Positions 33,846 through 42,684 of a stretch of DNA of 64,000 nucleotides are shown one piece after another (position 1 is the stretch's first letter; every line of letters starts with the position of its first letter). Below the pieces are notes generated by a model. That model was not told where the DNA came from. It ran no database searches and saw only the letters and a program-made list of their open reading frames with translations. A program made the translations under genes and the position numbers. The DNA is taken from contig NZ_CH902583.1 of NCBI RefSeq assembly GCF_000152965.1, forward strand, positions 3,477,694 through 3,541,693, read 5' to 3'. The DNA comes from Roseobacter sp. MED193. GTDB taxonomy: Bacteria; Pseudomonadota; Alphaproteobacteria; Rhodobacterales; Rhodobacteraceae.

Positions 33846-35621
33846 GTGAAAACCATCAATGCAGAGAACCCCGCTATTGTATCTGAAATCCGCGTGGCTG
33901 TGGGGGATGAGGTGGCTTCGGGCTCTGTTTTGCTTGTGACGGAACTGATGAAAATGCAGCATGAGATCCGCGCGGATGAAAGTGGCCTGGTCAAGGTCGT
34001 GCATGTCTCCCCAGGGGATGAACTGCGCGGCGGCGAACCCCTGGTCAGTCTCGAGGCAGCTGAGGTTTCTATCCCGCCGCAGCAAGAGGATCAGGATCAA
34101 CGGCTGGAGTTCGCCGCGTTTGAGGCGCGCATGCGCTTGCTGGAGGATAGCAGCAGACCTGAAGCGGTGGCCAAGCGGCATCAGAATGGGGGGCGTACCG
34201 CGCGCGAGAACATCGACGACTTGTTCGACCCCGGATCCTTTAGTGAATATGGTGCCCTCGCAATTGCAGCCCAACGCAGCAAGCGCCCTCTGGAGGCGCT
34301 TCACGCACGGACACAGGGTGACGGTATCATCTGCGGGACAGGCACCGTTCGGGGGCGGCCAGTGGCAGCAATGGCCGTGGACTATATGGTTCTTGCGGGC
34401 ACTCAAGGCTACAATCACCACCGCAAGATGGACCGATTGATTGAACGGGCTGGGCGGGACAATTTGCCGATCGTGCTTTTTGCAGAAGGCGGCGGTGGGC
34501 GGCCGAATGACTATGATGTGGCTCAGCTGATGGTCGCAGGGCTGAATGTGCCGTCCTTTCGCCATTTTGCGGCCTACAAAGGTCCAAAGATCGGCATCGC
34601 CTCTGGCCTATGTTTCGCCGGGAATGCGGCGCTGTTTGGCCTCTGCAACGTGAGAATTGCCACGCAGAACAGCTGGATTGGCATGGGGGGACCCGCGATG
34701 ATCGAGGGCGGAGGCCTGGGTGTTGTTAAACCCCAGGAGATCGGGCCATCCGAGGTCCAAAAGACAAATGGTGTCATCGATCTATTACGCGAAGACGAGG
34801 CTGATGCGGTTGCTGCTGCCAAGGTTCTCTTGGGACTGTCCCTTCCAGGCGAAATACCGCACATGGGCGGAGCAAAAGAGAACCTGCGCGGGGTCGTTCC
34901 TTCGGATCGTTCACGTGCTTATGATATGCGCCAGGCCGTTGATTTGCTGGCTGATCCAGACAGCTTCTTGGAGTTGCGCCGGGACTTTGGCCAGGGAATG
35001 ATCACCGGTTTTGTCCGTATCAAAGGGCAGGCACTGGGGATCCTGGCAAATAATCCAATGCATCTTGGGGGGGCGATTGACGCACCTGCTGGGGACAAGG
35101 GGGCCCGGTTTCTGCAACTTTGTGATGCTTGGCAGCTGCCTGTCGTGACCCTGTGCGACACTCCCGGCTTTATGGTCGGGCCTGAGATAGAAGAGACCGG
35201 GCAGGTGGCTCATATTTCGCGCCTCTTTCTGGCTGGTGCCCATTTCAGTCAGCCCCTGGTAACCGTGATCCTACGCAAGGCCTATGGGCTGGGTGCGATG
35301 GCGATGGCGGGAGGCGGATTTGACCGGCCGCATTATTGCTGCGCCTGGCCAACGGGCGAGGTCGGGGCAATGGGGCTGGAAGGGGCGGTGAAACTGGGCC
35401 ACCGCGACCATCTGGCGGCGATTTCGGATCCAGCAGAGCGGGAGGCCGAATACCAGCGTTTGGTTGGCGATCTCTACCAGAACGGCTCTGCTTTGAATGC
35501 CGCAAGCCTGCTTGAGTTTGATGCGGTCATTGACCCGACTGACACCAGGGATGAAATCTCACGGGTATTGGCCACCGCAGGCCCTGGCAGTCCCGGCACG
35601 CGCTATGTTGATGCCTGGTAG
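33846..35621 (+). CDS. Biotinyl-domain acyl-CoA carboxyltransferase
   Basis: 591 aa from the GTG at 33846 (AGAGGA five bases upstream). Residues 1-75 form a biotinyl-carrier domain with the lysine motif ELMKMQHEI (more usual: EAMKM). Residues about 95-580 form the two carboxyltransferase halves (RTARENIDDLFDPGSFSEYG; GQGMITGFVRIKGQALGILANNPMHLGGAIDAPAGDKGARFLQLC; TLCDTPGFMVGPEIEETGQVAH). Acyl-CoA carboxylase beta-type. The biotin carboxylase component is not in the window and must be supplied elsewhere. It may produce malonyl-CoA or a related extender for the adjacent polyene cluster, or act in unrelated acyl-CoA metabolism. Confidence 0.85.
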   Translation: MKTINAENPAIVSEIRVAVGDEVASGSVLLVTELMKMQHEIRADESGLVKVVHVSPGDELRGGEPLVSLEAAEVSIPPQQEDQDQRLEFAAFEARMRLLEDSSRPEAVAKRHQNGGRTARENIDDLFDPGSFSEYGALAIAAQRSKRPLEALHARTQGDGIICGTGTVRGRPVAAMAVDYMVLAGTQGYNHHRKMDRLIERAGRDNLPIVLFAEGGGGRPNDYDVAQLMVAGLNVPSFRHFAAYKGPKIGIASGLCFAGNAALFGLCNVRIATQNSWIGMGGPAMIEGGGLGVVKPQEIGPSEVQKTNGVIDLLREDEADAVAAAKVLLGLSLPGEIPHMGGAKENLRGVVPSDRSRAYDMRQAVDLLADPDSFLELRRDFGQGMITGFVRIKGQALGILANNPMHLGGAIDAPAGDKGARFLQLCDAWQLPVVTLCDTPGFMVGPEIEETGQVAHISRLFLAGAHFSQPLVTVILRKAYGLGAMAMAGGGFDRPHYCCAWPTGEVGAMGLEGAVKLGHRDHLAAISDPAEREAEYQRLVGDLYQNGSALNAASLLEFDAVIDPTDTRDEISRVLATAGPGSPGTRYVDAW

Positions 35622-35767
35622 GGGCATGCCCAGCGGGAGGCAGCATCGCCCTGGACCGTTGGTTTTCCGGCGGCCTTGCTGAGCGCTTTCAGTCCCCGGT
35701 TGTTTACAATTCCTCCGGTATCCGTCATCTGGCCATAGCAACGCGTTCGTGCGCAATCAGGCTAAGT

Positions 35768-36823
35768 GTGACATCCGACCCAATGACCCAACCCCAAGAC
35801 ATTGAATATCATCTCAGTGGAAACGTCGCTGCAAAACCTGAGTGCATCTTCCAAGTGCACTATGGATCTTCTGATTTTGTCGACCTCAATTCGTCGCCTG
35901 CCAAAATGGGTATAGCGATGCAATCCAAAGCCAGTGCTGACATTTGCCCGGTGGACCTGGTTGAGAACTGGTACGGTGACAGCCATAAATTCCGCGCCAC
36001 CGGGTCGATCCTTGATGGGCAGCTGCACTACATTGATCTAGGGGATCATATCCTGTGTTTCGGGGAGCTTGGGCGGCTTGATGAGGTGGAGGCCTCTAGC
36101 TTTCATGCCTATTCAGCGATCCTGGAGACCCTGCAGCAAAAGGGGTTTCACACGCTGGTGCGGTCTTGGAACTTCCTCCCACAAATCAATCACTGCCCTG
36201 ACGGAGAGATTGAGATTTATCAGCAGTTTTGCAAAGGGCGTGCATTGGCCTTTGGAGCCTATGGAATTGATGAATTTCAATTGCCAGCAGCCACGGGGAT
36301 CGGCAGCTATTCCAGCGCCATTACTGGCTATCTGATCGCCTCAAAGCGCCCGGACTATCTGCACATTGAAAACCCTCTGCAAAGCCCAGCCTATAAATAC
36401 CCACCAAAGTTTGGGCCCAAATCGCCGAGCTTTGCCCGCGGAACTCTGCGCCGTGCCCCCACCCTGGTTGGCGGGGCTGGCACGCGTTTTTTCCTATCAG
36501 GAACGGCGAGCATTCGCGGGGCTGATACCATTTGGCCTGGTGATATTGGTCGGCAAATCACGACGACGATGGAAAATATCCGCTTTTTGATCAGCGATGA
36601 GAACCCACAAATGGCGCAGCAGGGCCAGGCCATGGATCTGGCGAGTTTTGATCACTTCAAGGTCTATTTTCGCCATGTCGAGGATTATGAGTGTATTCGA
36701 AAAATCCTGACCCAAGACTGGCAGATCGCAGCAGAAAAGCTTCATTTTATGAATGTAGATATTTGCCGCTCAGACCTTCTCGTTGAACTTGAGGGCTGTA
36801 TCAATGGGTCGGATCCCGCCTGA
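35768..36823 (+). CDS. Chorismatase (FkbO/Hyg5/XanB2 family)
   Basis: 351 aa from a GTG (an ATG at 35783 is in frame). Chorismatases cleave chorismate to hydroxybenzoates or dihydroxycyclohexadienes; XanB2 of Xanthomonas makes 3- and 4-hydroxybenzoate for the xanthomonadin aryl polyene. Family-like stretches are GFHTLVRSWNFLPQIN, YQQFCKGRALAFGAYGID, GIGSYSSAITGYLIA, FFLSGTASIRGADTIWPGDIGRQITTTMENI and FKVYFRHVEDYECIRKIL. It is convergent with, and five bases from, a polyene-type operon, suggesting it supplies the aromatic starter. The product regiochemistry cannot be read from the sequence. Confidence 0.86.
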   Translation: MTSDPMTQPQDIEYHLSGNVAAKPECIFQVHYGSSDFVDLNSSPAKMGIAMQSKASADICPVDLVENWYGDSHKFRATGSILDGQLHYIDLGDHILCFGELGRLDEVEASSFHAYSAILETLQQKGFHTLVRSWNFLPQINHCPDGEIEIYQQFCKGRALAFGAYGIDEFQLPAATGIGSYSSAITGYLIASKRPDYLHIENPLQSPAYKYPPKFGPKSPSFARGTLRRAPTLVGGAGTRFFLSGTASIRGADTIWPGDIGRQITTTMENIRFLISDENPQMAQQGQAMDLASFDHFKVYFRHVEDYECIRKILTQDWQIAAEKLHFMNVDICRSDLLVELEGCINGSDPA

Positions 36824-36827
36824 GCAC

Positions 36828-37544
36828 TCAGGAGCAGCCGCCATCGATGCTGATCTGCTGGCCAGAAATGAATCCGGCCCTGTCGCTGGCCAAAAAGCCA
36901 ACTAGGGCGGCAACTTCCTCTGCCGTGCCTGCACGGCGCGCGGGGGTCATTTTGACCAGGTCTTGATAGTTTTCGAGACCCGTCGTCTCTGCGGTGTCGA
37001 TCAGGCCGGGCGCCACCACATTGGCGGTGATCCCGCGAGAGCCGTATTCTTGGGTCAAGGATTTAACCAAAGGTAGGAAGCCACCCTTGGCTGCGGCGTA
37101 GTTGGTCTGGCCGCGATTGCCGCGGACGGCTGTCAGGGAGGATAGCGCGATGATGCGCCCCCAACGGCTGCGTAGCATTGGCATAATAAGGGGCCGCACC
37201 GCAGTATAAAAGTTCGTCAGGTTGAGATCGATGACAGTCTTCCAGTCATCAAACTCCATCGCTGCAAAGGGTTTGTCGATTTGACCACCAACGCAGTAAA
37301 CGACCACTTGGATAGCCCCTGAGGTCGCGAGATCCTCAAGCCGGTTCGCCGCTTCGGGGGTGGCGATGTCCAGTTGCAGCGCTTCTGCACTGCCCCCATT
37401 TGCTGTGATGCTGTCCACGCAGGTTTGGGCTTGCCCCAAATTCCTGTTGGCATGAACAAAGACATGCAGGCCCATTGAGGCGAGTTCTGTGCTTATGGCC
37501 TGCCCAATTGGGCTGGACCCGCCTACCACTAAGGCCCGCTTCAT
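36828..37544 (-). CDS. 3-oxoacyl-ACP reductase, ApeQ/FabG-like
   Basis: 238 aa. Classical SDR: VVGGSSPIG (6-14) in place of the typical TGxxxGIG, catalytic Ser in ALSSLTAVRG, Tyr/Lys in YAAAKGG, and the C-terminal GFISGQQISIDGG. It reduces the beta-keto group of the growing chain. Last gene of the leftward cluster; its start overlaps the preceding dehydratase stop by four bases. Aryl-polyene clusters encode a dedicated reductase at this position (ApeQ). Confidence 0.88.
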   Translation of the reverse strand: MKRALVVGGSSPIGQAISTELASMGLHVFVHANRNLGQAQTCVDSITANGGSAEALQLDIATPEAANRLEDLATSGAIQVVVYCVGGQIDKPFAAMEFDDWKTVIDLNLTNFYTAVRPLIMPMLRSRWGRIIALSSLTAVRGNRGQTNYAAAKGGFLPLVKSLTQEYGSRGITANVVAPGLIDTAETTGLENYQDLVKMTPARRAGTAEEVAALVGFLASDRAGFISGQQISIDGGCS

Positions 37545-37966
37545 TCTGCTTCTCCCTGCATCTTGAGGGTCGCGCGACCCTCGACATAAGTCATTTTCTC
37601 TGAGCCTATGGAAAAATCGTAAAGCGCGCCATTGCCATCAAAATGCAACTGCCGAGCCGAAACTTGCAGCCTGCCTGAACACTCAGTGATCACAGAGATG
37701 GCGAGTGTAATATTCTGCAAGCCAATCAGCAGGCCGGTGTGATTGCCCTTTAGATCACCAATTGAGGCATGGGCAGCCGCAGCCTGGGCGCCGAGTTCAA
37801 CCAGATTGGCGGCGTATAGGATTCCGTTCAGCCGCAGAGGGTAATCGGCATCCCCATGGGCCACGCCCTCACAGCGGATCTGGTCTTTCTCAACCGAAAT
37901 AATCCGGTCAATCAATCGCATCGCGCCCTTGTGGGGCATGCGCTCCAGTGCATCCTCACCTATCAC
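37541..37966 (-). CDS. 3-hydroxyacyl-ACP dehydratase, ApeP-like (COG4706)
   Basis: 141 aa. Starts MIGEDALERMPHKGAMRLIDRI, the ApeP/COG4706 hot-dog signature (MPHKGAMRLID). A central helix-like stretch, AANLVELGAQAAAAHASIG, and C-terminal strands follow. It dehydrates hydroxyacyl-ACP intermediates; in aryl-polyene systems ApeP pairs with ApeI. It overlaps both neighbours by four bases. Confidence 0.87.
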   Translation of the reverse strand: MIGEDALERMPHKGAMRLIDRIISVEKDQIRCEGVAHGDADYPLRLNGILYAANLVELGAQAAAAHASIGDLKGNHTGLLIGLQNITLAISVITECSGRLQVSARQLHFDGNGALYDFSIGSEKMTYVEGRATLKMQGEAE

Positions 37967-38754
37967 AGCGCTGTCACCTCAAGTTTCAGGTTCAGTGCGC
38001 CATTGAGGCCAAGCACGGCCTCGCCTGTCCCGGATCTGCCCAGGTGCTCAAACAAGGGCAGAATGGAAAACACCGGATTGAGGCTGGCAAGAGCGTCTTT
38101 GGCGTAGCGGGTCTGGGGCGGTGTTTCAGCCTGTTGCACCAATGAATAGATAAGGCGGGCACAGGAGCGTGGGCTTTGGCGGTTGGACAGAGCCAGACCG
38201 GCGCCAGCCGGGCAGGTCAACCGATGAGAGGTGTCCAAAGGTGCGGGCAGAGGGGCATCAAACAAGACAACTCCAACAGGGCGGTGTTCCAGCTGTACCT
38301 GCAGCAGGGCCTTCAAAAGGCTGGAGCCTGCCGTTTGTCCTGCGCCGCAGATACTGGTGGCTGCCGTTTTGATGCTGCGTGCAATGGTCCATTGACCCGA
38401 GGCTGCGTTATGCACCGAATTTTGAAACCGCGTGGGTCGGATTGCCATTGTCGGGCCGCGCAGGGCTTCGAGGATCAACTGTAGCGTTTCCCCCTCTCCA
38501 TAGGCAGAACCAAAGACCCAGGCTGCATCTGCGGCCAGCGCGGGAGCTATCTGCTCGGCGGCCTGTATCGCCAATAGGGTCTGTGGACTGTAGCGCCGCC
38601 TGGCGCGGGCGGGGATGCATTCCGGGCTGGGCTTCCAGCCTTCAGGGAAAGTGGAGAAATCAGCGGTAGAAAGTGAGTGTGCCAGGGGCCGGGCATCAGC
38701 ACTTGATGGCGCGATCAGCGCAAAGGCCTCTACAAAGATCTCTGTCTGCATCAT
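37963..38754 (-). CDS. Beta-ketoacyl synthase-like chain-length partner (ApeC-type)
   Basis: 263 aa from the ATG at 38754 (overlapping the KS stop). It is about half-length and similar to the N-terminal KS-like domain (ketoacyl-synt_2): YSPQTLLAIQAAEQIAPALAADAAWVFGSAYGEGETLQLILEAL, RFQNSVHNAASGQWTIA, SICGAGQTAGSSLLKAL. There is no convincing Cys-His-His triad in canonical context, so it is likely a non-catalytic heterodimer partner of the full-length KS, as ApeC is for ApeO. The frame extends upstream to 38925 without support. Confidence 0.8.
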   Translation of the reverse strand: MMQTEIFVEAFALIAPSSADARPLAHSLSTADFSTFPEGWKPSPECIPARARRRYSPQTLLAIQAAEQIAPALAADAAWVFGSAYGEGETLQLILEALRGPTMAIRPTRFQNSVHNAASGQWTIARSIKTAATSICGAGQTAGSSLLKALLQVQLEHRPVGVVLFDAPLPAPLDTSHRLTCPAGAGLALSNRQSPRSCARLIYSLVQQAETPPQTRYAKDALASLNPVFSILPLFEHLGRSGTGEAVLGLNGALNLKLEVTAL

Positions 38755-39941
38755 CGGCTCAGCACCAATGCACAGTTGGACCCGCCAAACCCAAAGGAAT
38801 TGCTGACCACATGTTTCAAGGGGGCCTCGCGACACTGGGTCACGACGTTTGGCAGTGCCTTGGGATCTAGTTGTTCCAAGCCGGGGTTGCCAGGGATAAT
38901 GCCCTCCTGCAGCGCATAGAGACACAAAACAGCCTCTGCGGCACCTGCCGCACCGAGGGTGTGACCGATGGCGCCTTTTAGGGAGGAAGCCGCAACCGCC
39001 GGTCCAATCGCGGAACTGACGGCTCGGGCCTCTGCGGCATCATTCACAACGGTGGCTGTCCCGTGCAGATTGACATAGTCGATATCTGCGGCCACGAGGT
39101 CGGCCTGTTTGAGCGCCTGGCGGATTGCGGCGGCGGCTCCGGTGCCGTCTTCGGGGGGGGTTGACATATTGGTGCCATCCGAGCTTTCGCCATATCCGGT
39201 CATGCGCAGGTCGCTCTTGCTGTCGCGTTCGACAATCATAAAGGCCGCCGCCTCGCCGATGGACAGGCCATCACGGTCGCGGTCGCAGGGTTTGCAGGGT
39301 TTGCGCGAGATCAGTTCTAGTGATTCAAATCCATTGAGCGAGGTTAGGCAAAGGCTATCGACGCCGCCGACCAGAACTGCATCACACATACCTGCCTCAA
39401 TGAGCTGATAGGCATCAACCAGAGCTTTTGCTGAAGAAGAGCACGCGGTCGAAATCGAATAGCTGGGCCCCAGGAAATTCAGATATTCTTGCAAAAAGGC
39501 CGCGACCGCTTGCTGGCTGTCATGATGTTGCATTGAATAGTCTGCAGGCATCGGGGCGCCCTCTTGGCGGGCGCGGTAGACCTGTTCCAGCATCTCTACC
39601 CCAGCGGTCGAGGTGCCGATGACAACACCGCAGCGCGAGGCTCCCCATTTTTCCTGGGTTGCCAGGGCATTGTCATAGAATGCATCGCTCTGCAATGCGG
39701 CCAGTGCCAAGCGATTGGCCCGGTTATCATAGGCGCTTAGGTGTTTAGGAAACGGCAGGGAGGCGAGATCCTCAACCGCGCCGAGAAAACACCTGAAGGG
39801 GAGATCCAAGTGATTGCTCTCCCGTAGCCCGGACTTCCCTTCGCGCAGGGCGCTTACATGGGAGGCGCGTCCCCGGCCCAGGCAGGAAACCAGCGCGCTA
39901 TGGGAGATGCCGATATTGCGAGCACTAGAGGTATCCGTCAT
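38751..39941 (-). CDS. Beta-ketoacyl-ACP synthase (ApeO-like)
   Basis: 396 aa. Complete KS: active-site Cys in YSISTACSSSAKAL, His in VNLHGTATVVND and the second His in LKGAIGHTLGAAGAAEAV, and the terminal VVSNSFGFGGSNCALVL. Catalyses chain elongation by malonyl-ACP condensation. Start overlaps the MMPL stop by four bases, and its own stop overlaps the next start. In the polyene model it acts together with the smaller KS-like protein downstream. Confidence 0.93.
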   Translation of the reverse strand: MTDTSSARNIGISHSALVSCLGRGRASHVSALREGKSGLRESNHLDLPFRCFLGAVEDLASLPFPKHLSAYDNRANRLALAALQSDAFYDNALATQEKWGASRCGVVIGTSTAGVEMLEQVYRARQEGAPMPADYSMQHHDSQQAVAAFLQEYLNFLGPSYSISTACSSSAKALVDAYQLIEAGMCDAVLVGGVDSLCLTSLNGFESLELISRKPCKPCDRDRDGLSIGEAAAFMIVERDSKSDLRMTGYGESSDGTNMSTPPEDGTGAAAAIRQALKQADLVAADIDYVNLHGTATVVNDAAEARAVSSAIGPAVAASSLKGAIGHTLGAAGAAEAVLCLYALQEGIIPGNPGLEQLDPKALPNVVTQCREAPLKHVVSNSFGFGGSNCALVLSR

Positions 39942-42133
39942 TGGTGTTCATTTCGTCTAGGCTGCGCAAGGGTAAGAAACAGCATTAATATCAATCCAAT
40001 AAAGACTGTCATTCCGATCTGGTGAAGAATTTGCACCTCGGACAGCGACATAATCAGAAAGGCAATCATGGTCGAGCCCGCACAAATAAAAACTGATTTC
40101 GCGGAGGCTGTGCTCTCCCTGTCATCCTTCATGCCGTTCAAGATGAGATCATAATCCACGCCAATACCCACAACAAGAGCCATAGCGACGATGTGAAAGA
40201 TGCTGAACGCACCGTAAACTGCGATAATGATACAGGCGCAGCCACCTAGAACCGCGCAGCAGGTGCGGAAAATGCGCAGCGCATCGCGGCCACTGCCAAG
40301 CCCCGCAGCGAGTAGACCCATGCCACAGATCAAGCCGGCAAAAAGCCAGGAGGCAACGCGACTGCGCAGGTCGGTCATCGTCTGGCGGATAGGGGCCAAT
40401 AAATCAACCAGTTCCGCGTCTGGGGTGGTGATGGCAAACTGCGGTTCGGATGTGTTCTTAGGCAGCACCAGTTCGATCTGCTCCTGCCATAGGAGGCCCG
40501 AGTTTGACAGCCGCCTGGCCAGTCCCTGCAATTCTGAGAACCTGGTCAGGTCTGTCGGCCTCAGGCCGGGGGCCTGGAGGGCGCGCTCAAAAGCGATTGA
40601 CTGTTGCTCGGCAAAGGCGGGGGCCATGCCTGCCTGCTTTAGCGCGCGTTCTGCATTGGCGGTAAATTCGGCAGCGGAAGTGTCAAGTCGCTGAGGAGGG
40701 GACAGCCATTGGGACAGGGATTGGTATGACTGCAAATCGCCCTCTTCAATCGCTTGCTCCAAGACCCGTGCTAACTTGGCTTCGTTTTGCAGCAGGGCCT
40801 CTAGTGTCTCACCCTGGACGTTGATGGCGTAGGTGCTGGAGGGCAAAGCTAGTTTTTCATTCAGTTCTGCCAGTTCTGTACGGATATGTTGGGGGGGCTC
40901 AAACAGGGTAATGGGGGGCTGCCGGTTAAACAGAATGACCGTTGCGACGCCAACAACAATGAGGCCGGTTTCGATCCAGGCCTTGGCAGGAAGGTAGAAC
41001 CCAAAGGAGCTGAGCGTGATCCCCCTGAGACGGGCTTGGGGGGGCACTGGCATCACAACAGAGGCAAGGGCGGCAACGCAGAGCCCGACCAGGATGAAAA
41101 GTCCGGCCTGCATCAGGGCGGGAACCTGCGATCCAACCATAGCCAAAAAGGAAATCCCTGTTGTTGCGGCCCCAAGTAGGATCAACCGGTGGGCTCTGCG
41201 GCGGCGGTTGCCCTCATGGGCCATGACATGGATTGGGTAATCCAGCGCCAACCCCAGCAAGACGCCACCAAAGGCCAGGGCCACAATATGAACAGAGCCA
41301 AATACTAGGTTGACGACCGAGATAGCGGAGACCACTCCCAGGGCGAGGGGAATAAAGACATGCCCCACTACGGCCAGAGATCGCAGTGACCAAACCAGCC
41401 ATAGTATCAAGAGTACCGTGGCTATGGTCGAGGCGCGCGCTGAAGCCAAGGTGTTGAATTGGGTCGTCTGTGCAGCAATCACCCGGACGCCTAGCAGATG
41501 CGCTGTTACGTTTTCTTGTGCGGCCAGATCGCGTAGCTTCTGTGACCACTCATTGAGCTCGCGCGCATCGAAAGGCCGCTCCGCCAGGCTGATATGTAAG
41601 ATCGCGGCCGTATTGTCGTGGGACTGCCAAACGCCATTCGCGACTGGGAAAGCGCCTCTTGGGCTGTCAAAACGCTGGATAATACGCCAATAGCTGCCTG
41701 TGGGATCCAGCAAAAAACGGTCACCAAAAATAACGCTGGCCGCATCGGAAAAATACTCTTTGGCCTCGATCAGGCGCTGGGCCATTTGCTGGCTTTCCAG
41801 ATCCGCCTGCCCAGGGGGCGCGAGGTGCAATCGGTTCTCCCAGATCCAACTGTCAAATTCTTCTGACGGCGCGGGGGTGCTGAAAATGGCCGAACTGACC
41901 AAGGGATCCTGCGCTAGGTGGTTTGCGATTGACTTTGCAGCTTTGTTACGCAGGCTGACCTGCGGGTGGCTAAGGGCAACCAGCACATCCAGACCTGTCC
42001 CTTCGGTAAGAGACGGAAGCGCGGTTTTGTCTCCCGCAATCAAAGCCTCGGTATCTGAGCTGATCGTCACCCAAGGCAAAGAGAGCAGCAACAGGCCAGC
42101 CAAGCCCAGAACAGCCAACAGGAGGCGGATCAT
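39938..42133 (-). CDS. MMPL/RND-family exporter (ApeM-like)
   Basis: 731 aa. Two sets of about six membrane helices with large periplasmic loops. The first half carries SARASTIATVLLILWLVWSLRSLAVVGHVFIPLALGVVSAISVV and FGGVLLGLALDYPIHVMAHEG. The second carries AMALVVGIGVDYDLILNGMKDD, followed by SAKSVFICAGSTMIAFLIMSLSEVQILHQIGMTVFIGLILM. The GxxxDY motifs are the RND proton-relay sites. It likely exports the aryl-lipid product across or out of the inner membrane. A signal-like N-terminus, MIRLLLAVLGLAGLLLLSLPWVTI, is present. Four-base overlaps on both sides. Confidence 0.88.
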   Translation of the reverse strand: MIRLLLAVLGLAGLLLLSLPWVTISSDTEALIAGDKTALPSLTEGTGLDVLVALSHPQVSLRNKAAKSIANHLAQDPLVSSAIFSTPAPSEEFDSWIWENRLHLAPPGQADLESQQMAQRLIEAKEYFSDAASVIFGDRFLLDPTGSYWRIIQRFDSPRGAFPVANGVWQSHDNTAAILHISLAERPFDARELNEWSQKLRDLAAQENVTAHLLGVRVIAAQTTQFNTLASARASTIATVLLILWLVWSLRSLAVVGHVFIPLALGVVSAISVVNLVFGSVHIVALAFGGVLLGLALDYPIHVMAHEGNRRRRAHRLILLGAATTGISFLAMVGSQVPALMQAGLFILVGLCVAALASVVMPVPPQARLRGITLSSFGFYLPAKAWIETGLIVVGVATVILFNRQPPITLFEPPQHIRTELAELNEKLALPSSTYAINVQGETLEALLQNEAKLARVLEQAIEEGDLQSYQSLSQWLSPPQRLDTSAAEFTANAERALKQAGMAPAFAEQQSIAFERALQAPGLRPTDLTRFSELQGLARRLSNSGLLWQEQIELVLPKNTSEPQFAITTPDAELVDLLAPIRQTMTDLRSRVASWLFAGLICGMGLLAAGLGSGRDALRIFRTCCAVLGGCACIIIAVYGAFSIFHIVAMALVVGIGVDYDLILNGMKDDRESTASAKSVFICAGSTMIAFLIMSLSEVQILHQIGMTVFIGLILMLFLTLAQPRRNEHQ

Positions 42134-42684
42134 TGCGCGAGAAACCTGATTTGGCGACTTTGGTTGCCTGCCATTTCCAGGTCGATGGCTTGCAAAATAT
42201 CACCACAGCCTGAAAACACGATGCTCCCGCCGCCATTTCCCTGCAGGGAAATGCGGGTGACCCAGCCCTGCGATGTCGACCTTATTCGATGGGGCACGGG
42301 CGGGAGTTGCGATAGGCCTTGGTTAAAAACGGCGGCCTGGAGCACAGTAAAAAACGCGCTCATGCGCGCTGGAATTGCGCGAGTGATCTCTTTCCCATCG
42401 CGTCTTATCGTTATGTGTTCTTCCCCGATCGTCATCTCTTCTGCCTTGGGCGTAGTTTGACGGCGCAACAGGGAATTGTTCTGTGTCAGTTCAAAGACGC
42501 CACCATTTCTCACTGCAGTGCCAAAGGCCGGGTGGGCAATGACCTCCTCATAGGCGACCAATCCGTCCACCGAGATGGGTTCAGCTTGCAAAGCCACCTC
42601 CAGCGTTTTTGGCGCGGGCAGGGTGCAGCTCTGCTCAGTGGCGCCAGATATCGAAGAAGTTGAACCAGTTATAAGGATCGCCAC
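42130..42684 (-). CDS. LolA-like periplasmic carrier protein
   Basis: 184 aa from the GTG at 42684; upstream in-frame starts (to 42861) would overlap the acyltransferase gene by more than 100 bases but would supply a better basic signal-peptide n-region. ISGATEQSCTLPAPKTLEVALQAEPISVDGLVAYEEVIAHPAFG resembles outer-membrane lipoprotein carrier (LolA/ApeL) proteins. The mature domain has alternating hydrophobic strands and QSRQIRFLAQ at the end. Likely carries the polyene lipid to the outer membrane. The start is uncertain. Confidence 0.7.
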   Translation of the reverse strand: MAILITGSTSSISGATEQSCTLPAPKTLEVALQAEPISVDGLVAYEEVIAHPAFGTAVRNGGVFELTQNNSLLRRQTTPKAEEMTIGEEHITIRRDGKEITRAIPARMSAFFTVLQAAVFNQGLSQLPPVPHRIRSTSQGWVTRISLQGNGGGSIVFSGCGDILQAIDLEMAGNQSRQIRFLAQ

